From a virus: 37,662 bases of DNA. Position 1 is the stretch's first letter. Each line of letters starts with the position of its first letter. Shown here one piece after another: positions 6,502 through 13,964 of the stretch. Position numbers and translations under genes: made by a program. Below the pieces are notes generated by a model that was given only the letters and a program-made list of their open reading frames with translations, searched no databases and was not told the DNA's origin. The stretch spans positions 1 to 37,662 of the IMG/VR virus record IMGVR_UViG_3300044638_003973. The stretch is one strand, 5' to 3'.

Positions 6502-7200
6502 ATGACTGACGAAGATATTTTCGGAGAAGCACCGATTGCCGAGGAACAGGTTGAGGCCACGCCGGAAACGGTAACGCTTGAGCCTGAAGCGGAACAGCCT
6601 GCGGAAACTCCCGCAGAGCCGCCTGTCGCTACGCCTGAGCCTGCCAAGCCTGAGCCGGGACACGTTCCGATCAGCGCGATGCTGGATGAGCGCGAGCGCC
6701 GCCAAAAGCTAGAGGCCGAGCTTGCACGCGTTCAAGCGCAGCAAACCCCGCCCGAGCCGCTCGATGTTTATGACCCTGAGCAAATGGCTGCATTTCAGCA
6801 GCAACAGGTCATCAACACGAAGCTTGATATCTCCGAGGATATGACCCGCGACAAGTTCGGCGACGAATTGGTTGACCAAGCCCGTGATTGGGCCTTGCAG
6901 CGGTTTAATGCCAACCCGACCTATCAGGCCGAGGTGCTACGTCAGCGCAACCCGTGGAAGTATGTTGTTGAGCAATACCAGCGCGACCAGATCGCGTCAC
7001 AGGTTAGCCTTGATGACTTCCAGCAATTCCAGGCGTGGAAGGCCGCACAAGGCCAGCTCGCGCAGCAAACCGCCGCACCTTTAGCGGCTGATCCCCCTTC
7101 CGTTCAGCCTCCCCGCTCATTGGCGAGCGCGCCGTCTGCTGGTTCATCCACGCAGCCGAAGCCTGACCCTGTGACGGAAAAGCTGAACGCCATGTTCTAG
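6502..7200 (+). CDS. Scaffolding protein
   Basis: 232 aa. Start ATG at 6502, with TAAGGG eight bases upstream; the frame is open further 5' but lacks a better start. Composition is typical of phage scaffolds: a very acidic, Glu/Pro-rich N-terminal half (residues 5-60), a central Glu/Arg/Gln-rich helix (DERERRQKLEAELARVQAQQ), a folded middle and a Pro/Ser/Ala-rich end with a short basic-hydrophobic finish (EKLNAMF). It sits between portal and major capsid genes, where scaffolds are found. The assignment rests on composition and position rather than a signature motif. Confidence 0.8.
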   Translation: MTDEDIFGEAPIAEEQVEATPETVTLEPEAEQPAETPAEPPVATPEPAKPEPGHVPISAMLDERERRQKLEAELARVQAQQTPPEPLDVYDPEQMAAFQQQQVINTKLDISEDMTRDKFGDELVDQARDWALQRFNANPTYQAEVLRQRNPWKYVVEQYQRDQIASQVSLDDFQQFQAWKAAQGQLAQQTAAPLAADPPSVQPPRSLASAPSAGSSTQPKPDPVTEKLNAMF

Positions 7201-7210
7201 GACAATCAAG

Positions 7211-8320
7211 ATGGCTGATTTTACCCTCGCAACCGCCTCGCAGCGGAAAGAATGGTCGAACAAAGCGCACATGGAATACGTGCGCCGCTCGCGTTTCGCC
7301 AAGTTCATTAACAACAGCACCAACGCTATTTTTCAGGGTTACAGCGACCTTGAGAAGCGCGCTGGTGATACTCTGAATATCCCGCTGTTCTACAAGCTGG
7401 GCGGCGCTCCGGTGACTGGAGAAACCCCGATTGTCGGTAACGAAACCCCGCTGGACAACTACAACTGCGGCGTTCCTGTTGCCCTGCGCGGCAAGGGCGT
7501 TGCCATCACCAAGAACCAGTCGTTCCGCACTGAGATGGACGTGATGAACGCGGCCAAGGAAAGCCTCACCCGTTATTTCGGTGAGCTTCTGCGGGATGAC
7601 ATCATCGAAGCCCTTGGCTCGGTTGTTACCACTGGCGACACGACCGTCAACTACGGCGCGGCGACGACTGCCAACCGTAACGCCTACTCGGCTGCTAACC
7701 AAGACCGTCTGTTCTTCGGCACTGTCGCCGGTTACAGCGCGACTTGGGCAACCGCGCTTGGCAACGTGGATGCAGGCGAAACCTGCACCGCTGCGCGCAT
7801 GAGCGTGGTCAAGCGTCTGGCACTTGCCGCTTCGCCTGCGATCAACCCCTACCAGGTCAATGACGACATGGGTCAGGAGTATTTCATCGCGTTCCACGGC
7901 TCGCGCACCTTCCGCGATCTGACCAACGACACGGCGGTTCTCAATGCCAACCGTGAAGCCCGCGCCCGTGAAGGCAACGGGATGGACAGCAACCCGATTT
8001 TCCAGTCGGGCGACATCATCTATGACGGTGTTATCCATCGCGAAGTGCCGGAAATTGACGCTTGGGCGGCTGCTAACGGCCTCAACACTGCTGGCGGCTC
8101 GTCGGCTCCGATCCGCCCGGTTTACCTGTGCGGCACGCAGTCGGTGTTTATCGCTTACTCGCAGCGTCCGCAGGCTGGCACGGAAAAGTCGGACATCCCG
8201 ACCCTGAACCGTCGCATGACTGTCGGCATGGACGAAATCATTGGCGTCAAGAAGGCTGCTTTCAACGGCAAGGCTCACGGCGTTGTGACTGCGTTCTTCG
8301 GCGCTGCGGCTGACGCTTAA
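7211..8320 (+). CDS. Major capsid protein (N4-gp56/DUF4043-like)
   Basis: 369 aa, forms the icosahedral shell. The N-terminal region has the pattern of the N4-gp56-like capsid family: KAHMEYVRRSRFAKFINNST, then AGDTLNIPLFYKLGG, then an N-arm/E-loop segment and KNQSFRTEMDVMNAAKESLT followed by ELLRDDIIEALGSV. AGGA eight bases before the ATG. It is followed directly by a hairpin with a T-run (8327-8355), which may make this the most abundant late product. Codon choice looks more GC-biased and regular than in its neighbours, as expected for a highly expressed gene. Confidence 0.9.
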   Translation: MADFTLATASQRKEWSNKAHMEYVRRSRFAKFINNSTNAIFQGYSDLEKRAGDTLNIPLFYKLGGAPVTGETPIVGNETPLDNYNCGVPVALRGKGVAITKNQSFRTEMDVMNAAKESLTRYFGELLRDDIIEALGSVVTTGDTTVNYGAATTANRNAYSAANQDRLFFGTVAGYSATWATALGNVDAGETCTAARMSVVKRLALAASPAINPYQVNDDMGQEYFIAFHGSRTFRDLTNDTAVLNANREARAREGNGMDSNPIFQSGDIIYDGVIHREVPEIDAWAAANGLNTAGGSSAPIRPVYLCGTQSVFIAYSQRPQAGTEKSDIPTLNRRMTVGMDEIIGVKKAAFNGKAHGVVTAFFGAAADA

Positions 8321-8326
8321 CCTTTT

Positions 8327-8355
8327 GGGGCGGGCTGTAATGGCTCGCCCCTTTT
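8327..8355 (+). terminator. Rho-independent terminator/attenuator after the capsid gene
   Basis: GGGGCGGGC pairs with GCTCGCCCC (one G-U pair) around a short loop and runs into TTTT at 8352-8355. Seven bases after the capsid stop. As the same operon continues, partial termination is likely. Confidence 0.8.
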
Positions 8356-8373
8356 CATTCTGGAGTATTTCCA

Positions 8374-8796
8374 ATGCCTGCTTCCAACTCTACTCAGTCG
8401 CGGCTTGCCGCACCGGGCCACGGCTTCGGTGGTAACGTCAAGGTATCGTATGGCGAAGTCGCCTTTACCGGCACCATTACTACTGCGGACTCCGCCGCGA
8501 TGTTCAACTTGCCCGTGGGCGCTATTGTGCTTCATGCCACGATTGAGGCTGATGACCTCGACACGGGTGGCTCGCCGACCATTACCCTTAATCTGGGCGA
8601 TGCTGGTGATGCTGACCGTTACTTCGCGGCTTCGACCGTGGCGCAGGCTGGCACTCAGTCCAGCGCATCGGCTGTAGCCGGGATGTTCTTCACGGTGACT
8701 GAAGGCAACACGGCAGTTCGGCTTGCTGTAGCGGCCAACGCGGCCACTTCGGCTGCGGGTTCGGTTCGCGCTGCGATCCTCTACTACTTGCCCTAA
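8374..8796 (+). CDS. Head decoration-like structural protein
   Basis: 140 aa, Ala/Thr/Gly-rich with alternating beta-strand pattern and almost no Lys, as in small capsid decoration or head fibre proteins. The central part (SPTITLNLGDAGDADRYF ... LAVAANAATSAAGS) reads as a jelly-roll-like beta domain. Ribosome binding site TGGAG upstream of the ATG. It lies directly after the major capsid gene and between two hairpins, so it may be produced at a level different from the capsid. Function inferred from position and composition. Confidence 0.65.
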   Translation: MPASNSTQSRLAAPGHGFGGNVKVSYGEVAFTGTITTADSAAMFNLPVGAIVLHATIEADDLDTGGSPTITLNLGDAGDADRYFAASTVAQAGTQSSASAVAGMFFTVTEGNTAVRLAVAANAATSAAGSVRAAILYYLP

Positions 8797-8803
8797 TCCG
8801 AGC

Positions 8804-8825
8804 GGGGCGGGCTTCAGCCCGCCCC
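8804..8825 (+). other. Perfect 9-bp GC hairpin after the decoration gene
   Basis: GGGGCGGGC (8804-8812), TTCA tetraloop, GCCCGCCCC (8817-8825). The left arm is identical to that of the terminator at 8327. No T-run follows (CAAAA), so it may stabilise the upstream mRNA or pause transcription rather than end it. Confidence 0.7.
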
Positions 8826-8839
8826 CAAAAGGCGCGGCC

Positions 8840-9046
8840 ATGCTGTTTCGCTTTATCGGCCAATACACGCATGGCCGCACCACCATCAACGCGGGCGTTG
8901 ATTTTGAGGGGCGCGAGCCGTCCGAAGTTACGGATGCAGAATTGATCCGGCGCTTGTCCGCAAATGTCGAGTTTGAGGCTGTCTCGGATGAGGCACCCGT
9001 TGAAGCGCCCAAGAAGCGCGGTCGCCCTAAGAAGGTATCTGAATAA
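8840..9046 (+). CDS. Small protein with basic AT-hook-like tail
   Basis: 68 aa. It has an N-terminal beta-rich part (MLFRFIGQYTHG), an acidic middle (SDEAPVEAP) and a C-terminal KKRGRPKK motif resembling an AT-hook, a DNA minor-groove binder. Ribosome binding site AAAAGG. The stop overlaps the next ATG (TAATG). Similar short proteins with RGRPKK tails are found near head genes of several phages; a role in head completion or in contacting packaged DNA is possible but unproven. Confidence 0.68.
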   Translation: MLFRFIGQYTHGRTTINAGVDFEGREPSEVTDAELIRRLSANVEFEAVSDEAPVEAPKKRGRPKKVSE

Positions 9047-9462
9047 TGGCCAACGCAATTTACCCCCTCTACAAGCAGGCGCTTCTCGCTGGCGATGCTA
9101 ACGCCGATTTGGACAACAACACCACGACCGATGGTGTGTATGTCGCTCTCATCGACACCGGCACTTACACCTACTCGGCGGCGCACCAGTTTTATTCCTC
9201 GCTTTCGGGGATCGTTGGCACGCCGCAGCGCATTACCAGCCCGACCGTTGTGAACGGGGTGTTGGACGGCTCCGATGTGACCTATACCGCTGTGACCGGT
9301 AACAGCGCCGAGGCGCTGGCGATCTATCGTCAGAACAGCGGCGCGAACACCACTTGGCGGCTTGTGGCCTACATCGACACGAGCGTGACTGGCTTGCCGG
9401 TTACTCCGAACGGCGGCGACATTACCATTACTTGGAATGCCTCGGGCATCTTTGCGCTCTAA
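9046..9462 (+). CDS. Structural protein, paralogue-like to 15307-15714
   Basis: 138 aa, beta-rich. The sequence pattern (N-terminal helix AIYPLYKQALLAG, then VYVALIDTGTYTYSAAH, later VVNGVLDGSDVTYTAV and a closing ITITWNASGIFAL) matches the architecture of the 135-aa protein at 15307-15714, which has LKVALTNTAPSKS and WTASGGDIAA in equivalent places. Such proteins occur as minor structural components in podovirus-like genomes. The shared pattern suggests duplication of one fold within the virion gene set. Confidence 0.68.
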   Translation: MANAIYPLYKQALLAGDANADLDNNTTTDGVYVALIDTGTYTYSAAHQFYSSLSGIVGTPQRITSPTVVNGVLDGSDVTYTAVTGNSAEALAIYRQNSGANTTWRLVAYIDTSVTGLPVTPNGGDITITWNASGIFAL

Positions 9463-9472
9463 GGAATAGAAC

Positions 9473-9940
9473 ATGGCTGACAATGTAGGCTACACAGCAG
9501 GATCGGGGACGCAGATTGCATCCCGCGAAATCACTTATTCCGGTGATCTCGCAAAGATGCAGGTCGTGGGTTTGGCGACCCTCTCGGGGGCTGACGATGC
9601 CAAGGTGCCAACAGACATTTCCCCGACTGCACCGATGCCGGTGGCGGCTTACGGCGAACTGATCGAGGCCATCGAGGCCATGCGGATGGCGGTCAACGCG
9701 CTGACAAAGAGCATCGGCTATGCGCTGCCGAACGCACAGGGCTTTCCGATTATGGAGGTGCGGCAGGCGACGCAAAGTAACTTGAACGTCAATGCCAGCC
9801 AAGCCGGCACATGGAACCTTGGCACTATTACTTCGATCACGAACCAAGCGCAGATCGGGGGCTTTGCGGCCAACGACCAAATCCCTGCTCTTATGCACCT
9901 TCAGGCGGACAATCTCCGCCGCAATATCGGAGTAAGCTAA
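9473..9940 (+). CDS. Hypothetical virion protein
   Basis: 155 aa. It starts with a beta-rich segment, then a central helix (GELIEAIEAMRMAVNALTKS) and a C-terminal Asn/Gln/Thr-rich stretch (NLNVNASQAGTWNLGTITSI) similar in style to linker or fibre-type repeats. Located among head-proximal and tail genes; ribosome binding site AGGAAT. No family recognised with confidence. Confidence 0.65.
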   Translation: MADNVGYTAGSGTQIASREITYSGDLAKMQVVGLATLSGADDAKVPTDISPTAPMPVAAYGELIEAIEAMRMAVNALTKSIGYALPNAQGFPIMEVRQATQSNLNVNASQAGTWNLGTITSITNQAQIGGFAANDQIPALMHLQADNLRRNIGVS

Positions 9941-9941
9941 T

Positions 9942-11372
9942 ATGGCAACTACAAACGGAAACCGGAAACTTCTCGATCTTAAGCGTTGGGAGTTTTGCGC
10001 GCCGTCACCGCACGTTTCGGCGGCGGGTTCGTTTATCGTATCCTCGCGGCACTTCCGCCAGCAGCAGATGTTCGTCGTCAGCAACTCGGTTGCGGCGATC
10101 TACAACCCTCTGGAGGATGGCTGGATCAACATCCCCACCCCCGGCCTTGCTGGCACGTTTGGCGCAGGCGCAAGCGGGACTGCGGGCGGATGGTCAACCG
10201 GCTCGACCGTTGGCGCAGGTTCGCTGACGGCGACCGCTGGCACCGTTTCCTCAATCACGACGAACCAGAACCTTCAGCGCGATCTGCGCGGTTACAAGAT
10301 CCACATCCTTTCCGGCCCAAACAACGGCGCGGTGCTGGACATTGAGCGCAACACGACCGGCGCGAGCTCGGTTATCACGGTGGCCACGCAAGGCACTGCC
10401 TTCAGCGCCTCGACGGTCTATCGCTTGCTGACCCCGCGCTACTATGTCGTCGGCGCAGGCACGTTGGCATCCGCCAGCTTCCGCGTCTATGATTACGCCA
10501 CGAACACTTGGACGACGCTCTCTCAGACCAACCTGCCCGCGACCATTGGCACGGACGGCAAGCTGATCGCCACCCCTTCGATCATTGATGGCGACTTCAA
10601 GACGTTTGCCACCGGCACCGCGACCAGCGCCACCAGCACCACGCTGGTGCAGACGGGCAAGACTTGGACGGCCTCGCAGTGGATCAACTCGCAGGTTCGC
10701 ATCACGGGCGGAACGGGCGCGGGCCAAATCCGCACCATCACCGCGAACACTGCCGACACGCTGACCGTAGCAACGTGGACGACCACCCCTGACGCGACCT
10801 CGACCTATGCCATCGAGGGGAACGACAACTTCCTCTATTACATGGGAAACAACGCGGTCACGATGTATCGCTACGACATCACCGCGAATACATGGTCAAC
10901 GCTCTCTCCGGTTGCCGCTCGCGGCGGCGCTCCTACCACGGGCATGTCGGGCCACTGGGTGCATTCGGCCACTGAAGCGGATTGGACAAACGAAAGCGCA
11001 ATCTTGAACGGGCGCTATATCTACTCCTTCCGTGGGGCTGCTGGCGCTCTGCTCGACCGTTACGACATTGCGGGCAACACTTGGGCAGCGGTCGCTTACG
11101 GCCCTGCGACCGAGACGTTCACCACTGGCACCAAGTATGTTCTGCACGGCGGCAGGCTCAACATTCAAAAGGAAGCGACGGGCCGCTGGTTCGCCTACGA
11201 TTTTGCGCGTTCTGAAATGTTCCCGTGGGGTACCATGCTTTACCCGCAGGGCGCGGCGGTGCTGGGGGATACGGCTTTCGATGCGGTCTACAAGGACGGC
11301 GCAACCGAAATCTACTACGTCTATATGCTGCTCAACACCTCCAACATCCTCCTGCGGCAAATGGTGATCTGA
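9942..11372 (+). CDS. Virion protein with Kelch-like beta-propeller repeats
   Basis: 476 aa. At least three Kelch-style strands are visible, of the form Y-x-Y-x-x-x-T-W: VYDYATNTWTTLS, YRYDITANTWSTLS and DRYDIAGNTWAAV, each followed by a turn with Pro or Gly. Between them are immunoglobulin-like beta segments (TATSATSTTLVQTGKTWTA, GTGAGQIRTITANTADTL). Together they suggest a beta-propeller with inserted beta domains, probably on the virion exterior as a minor capsid or tail component. It starts one base after the preceding stop. The stop overlaps the next start (TGATG). Confidence 0.72.
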   Translation: MATTNGNRKLLDLKRWEFCAPSPHVSAAGSFIVSSRHFRQQQMFVVSNSVAAIYNPLEDGWINIPTPGLAGTFGAGASGTAGGWSTGSTVGAGSLTATAGTVSSITTNQNLQRDLRGYKIHILSGPNNGAVLDIERNTTGASSVITVATQGTAFSASTVYRLLTPRYYVVGAGTLASASFRVYDYATNTWTTLSQTNLPATIGTDGKLIATPSIIDGDFKTFATGTATSATSTTLVQTGKTWTASQWINSQVRITGGTGAGQIRTITANTADTLTVATWTTTPDATSTYAIEGNDNFLYYMGNNAVTMYRYDITANTWSTLSPVAARGGAPTTGMSGHWVHSATEADWTNESAILNGRYIYSFRGAAGALLDRYDIAGNTWAAVAYGPATETFTTGTKYVLHGGRLNIQKEATGRWFAYDFARSEMFPWGTMLYPQGAAVLGDTAFDAVYKDGATEIYYVYMLLNTSNILLRQMVI

Positions 11373-11539
11373 TGGACATCCCCGAACTCATCGCAATGTG
11401 TGAGCGGCGGCTGGCAAGCCTCGAAAGCGTGCGCGGTTCTGCCGTCACGCTTGGCGATCTGCAACAAGTGGGAGAGATTGAAGCCAGCATCTTTGAGACA
11501 CAGGCCACGCTAAACCAGCTCCGAACTCTGGAGGTTTAA
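11372..11539 (+). CDS. 55-aa helical protein
   Basis: Short gene overlapping the previous stop by one base. The product is almost entirely two amphipathic helices (IPELIAMCERRLASLESV and LQQVGEIEASIFETQATL), suggesting a helical hairpin or coiled coil. It may be a chaperone or cap for the large adhesin encoded next. No family recognised. Confidence 0.62.
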   Translation: MDIPELIAMCERRLASLESVRGSAVTLGDLQQVGEIEASIFETQATLNQLRTLEV

Positions 11540-11592
11540 CATCCTCCTGTGTCAGATGATTATTTGACACCTAACTCAGAGGAGCTCAAGTA

Positions 11593-13341
11593 ATGCTTTT
11601 GACGCTCCTTTCCCCCGCACCCACGTCTGGCGCGGTTGATGTAGATTACCTGATCGTCGCTGGCGGTGGGGCGGGTGGCCGGGGTGACTTCGGGATTGCG
11701 TCTGGCGGTGGCGGGGCGGGTGGCTTACTCACCGGCACTTCATCCATCACGGCGACGGGTTCTTACACAATCACGGTTGGCGCAGGCGGCGTTCCTGCGA
11801 GTTCGGGCTACACTGACCGTGGCGGCAACGGCGGCAACTCGTCGTTCAATAGCCTGATCGCTATTGGCGGTGGCGGCGGTAACGCACTGGATACGCCTGA
11901 CGGCGCTTCGGGCGGTTCGGGCGGCGGCGGGGGGCGCACAACCGGCGTTGGCGGTTCCGGCACATCCGGGCAAGGTAACGCGGGCGGCGATCTTGGCACC
12001 GGAGATGAAAACTTCACCGCAGGAGGCGGGGGCGGTGCCGGGGCGGTTGGCGGCGACGGTATCGCGGGAAGCATTGCGCCTCTCGGCGGTGACGGCGGCG
12101 CGGGTGTTAGTTCATCAATCAGTGGTTCGGCTGTTACCTATGCAGGCGGGGGCGGCGCTGGGCGTTCTGGCCTAGGTGGCAGCGGCGGTGGTGGTGCTGG
12201 CGCGGACAACGCAACTGGTGGCGCTGGCACAGCCAACACGGGCGGGGGTGGCGGCGGCGCAAGACAAGGGTTTGGCGGCGCAGGCGGCTCTGGCGTAGTC
12301 ATCCTCCGCTACGCCACGGCTGAGATGACCGCGACGGGCGGGACAATCACGACCGTTGGCTCTGACACGGTTCACACGTTCAACAGCAGTGGCACGTTGA
12401 CGGTTACGGCGATTGGCGGCGGTGGTGGAGCACAAACTCTCACTCCGGCGCGCTTCGACAACAGCCAGACCTTCTACGCCGCTACAGTTTCGGTCGGCGC
12501 GGTCACGCTCACGCCTGCGCTCTTCACTAACGACAATACCTTCTACGCTGCCACAGTTTCGCAGGCTGGCGGCGCACAAACCTTAACGCCTGCGCGCTTC
12601 GACAATAGCCAGACCTTCTACCCGCCTACGGTAACGGTCGGCGCGGTTACGCTTACTCCGGCGCTTTTCACCAACACAAACACCTTCTACGCTGCTACAG
12701 TTTCGCAGGCTGGCGGCGCGCAAACACTAACGCCCGACCTGTTTACAGATGGCGACACCTTCTTCGCTGCCACCGTTGGGCGGGGCGCGGTCACTCTCGC
12801 ACCCGCGCTATTTACTGACGGCGACACGTTCTACGCGGCGACTGTTTCGCTAGGCTCTGGGCCGCAAACCCTAACGCCCGACCTGTTCACCGATGGCGAC
12901 ACTTTCTACGCCGCAACAGTGACGCGCGGCACCGTAACGCTTAGCGTTACACGGTTCGACAATGCCAACACGTTCTACGGCCCGACTTTAACTTCACAGC
13001 GCACACTAACGCCTGCACTGTTCACCAATACCAACACGTTTTTCGGGCCTACGGTTACACAGGGCGCGGGCGCTCAAACACTAACGCCGAACCTGTTCAC
13101 GAATGCCAACCAGTTCTTCGGGCCGGTTGTATTTAACCAAACGCAAATAATCTTGCCGCCCCTGGTGGCAAACGATAACGGGTTTTTCGTCGCTGTCGTG
13201 AGTTCAAGCAACGTAACCGTTCTGCGGGGCGTTAGCCGGTCTGGGCGATCTGCACCACTACGCGATGCTCGATCCGCAACTGTCGCGCGCAACGTATCAA
13301 GCGCACGCGGCGCACGCACAGCAAGGTCAAGGGGGCGATAA
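11593..13341 (+). CDS. Glycine-rich adhesin/tail fibre with tandem repeats
   Basis: 582 aa, two parts. Residues 15-240 form a glycine-rich domain opening with VDYLIVAGGGAGG and continuing with long GGGG runs, the pattern of phage tail-tip glycine-rich domains (polyglycine-II type receptor-binding adhesins). Residues about 282-520 are ten tandem units of 22-25 residues of the form TLTPALFTNxNTFYAATV, plus a degenerate eleventh. The last 40 residues are Arg/Ser-rich and basic. It probably binds the host surface. AGAGGAG precedes the ATG; the 53-base upstream gap holds only weak hairpins (11530-11547 and 11549-11570). The stop overlaps the next ATG. Confidence 0.8.
   Translation: MLLTLLSPAPTSGAVDVDYLIVAGGGAGGRGDFGIASGGGGAGGLLTGTSSITATGSYTITVGAGGVPASSGYTDRGGNGGNSSFNSLIAIGGGGGNALDTPDGASGGSGGGGGRTTGVGGSGTSGQGNAGGDLGTGDENFTAGGGGGAGAVGGDGIAGSIAPLGGDGGAGVSSSISGSAVTYAGGGGAGRSGLGGSGGGGAGADNATGGAGTANTGGGGGGARQGFGGAGGSGVVILRYATAEMTATGGTITTVGSDTVHTFNSSGTLTVTAIGGGGGAQTLTPARFDNSQTFYAATVSVGAVTLTPALFTNDNTFYAATVSQAGGAQTLTPARFDNSQTFYPPTVTVGAVTLTPALFTNTNTFYAATVSQAGGAQTLTPDLFTDGDTFFAATVGRGAVTLAPALFTDGDTFYAATVSLGSGPQTLTPDLFTDGDTFYAATVTRGTVTLSVTRFDNANTFYGPTLTSQRTLTPALFTNTNTFFGPTVTQGAGAQTLTPNLFTNANQFFGPVVFNQTQIILPPLVANDNGFFVAVVSSSNVTVLRGVSRSGRSAPLRDARSATVARNVSSARGARTARSRGR
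12436..13146 (+). repeat. Tandem coding repeats in the adhesin gene
   Basis: About ten units of 66-75 bp, encoding TLTPxLFTNxNTF(Y/F)AATV followed by an alternating short (VGAV) or long (SQAGGAQ) linker. The first four units form two pairs that are closely alike at DNA level. Repeats of this kind expand and contract by recombination. Confidence 0.85.
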
Positions 13342-13964
13342 TGGCTATTTTCTGGTCTGCCAAAACGCCGACGCAGGTTATCCGCTATAATTGGTTGCCT
13401 GATTTGTTGGCTGGTGACACGCTGGCATCGGTAACAATTACGGCGACCGGCGCAACGATTGATCTCAGCTCGTTCGATCTGGATAGCGTCTCCGTCCTAA
13501 TATCGGGCGGGACGGCGGGGGAAACCGCTAGTTTCGCTGCGTCGGCAACCACTGCTGAGGGCGAAACGCTTACCGAAACGATCTACCTGCCGATTATCGC
13601 CAGCGCGGCACAGATCGCACACACGGCGCGAGAATATGCGACTTTCGCCCTGCGGCGCGTGATCGGCAACGGCGAAACGCCAAGCGCGGATGAGATGACC
13701 GACGCGCTGGAGCGGCTAAACGCAATGGTGGCAGAATGGCGCGTGCGAGGCGCTGACATTGGCGCAGCGTTCCCGATTGTCGCGGAAACGGTGATCTATT
13801 GCCCCGACTATGCGGCCTCGGCTTTGCGTTACAACCTGCTGATGGACGTTGCCAGCCTTTACGGCGAGCAGGTATCGCAACACGAGGCACTAATGGCGCG
13901 CAATGGTCTGGTGCAAATTCAGCATCGGAATATGCCTGAAACCCGCACCACCGAGTATTTTTAA
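13341..13964 (+). CDS. Head-tail connector, P22 gp4-like, with extra N-terminal beta domain
   Basis: 207 aa. Residues ~90-205 carry the helical pattern of P22 gp4-type tail accessory factors (ALRRVIGNGETPSADEMTDA, LNAMVAEWRVRGADIG, then a Tyr/Leu helix region and AALR-type helix ending EALMARNGLVQIQHRN). These proteins cap the portal and stabilise packaged DNA. Residues 1-85 form a separate beta-sandwich-like segment (VIRYNWLPDLLAGDTL ... ISGGTAGETASFAA) resembling small Ig-like phage modules, so the gene looks like a fusion. The ATG overlaps the adhesin stop, and the next gene is gp10-like, the same order as in P22. Confidence 0.78.
   Translation: MAIFWSAKTPTQVIRYNWLPDLLAGDTLASVTITATGATIDLSSFDLDSVSVLISGGTAGETASFAASATTAEGETLTETIYLPIIASAAQIAHTAREYATFALRRVIGNGETPSADEMTDALERLNAMVAEWRVRGADIGAAFPIVAETVIYCPDYAASALRYNLLMDVASLYGEQVSQHEALMARNGLVQIQHRNMPETRTTEYF

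Noticed and set aside
7004-8374. 456-codon open frame on the minus strand over the capsid gene
   Set aside because: Antisense to a clear major capsid gene; high GC keeps the frame open, there is no ribosome binding site, and the composition (Arg/Val/Ser/Ala) is that of a shadow.
8317-9483. 388-codon minus-strand frame over the decoration genes
   Set aside because: Covers three + strand genes with good ribosome binding sites and starts within an intergenic region without a promoter.
11566-11590. TTGACACCTAAC at 11567, the same as the -35 region of the minus promoter
   Set aside because: A shared ~13-mer is expected by chance in a genome of this size, and no -10 box follows before the start codon.
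11593-13341. Diversity-generating retroelement acting on the repeat adhesin
   Set aside because: No reverse transcriptase gene or template repeat was found anywhere in the circle.
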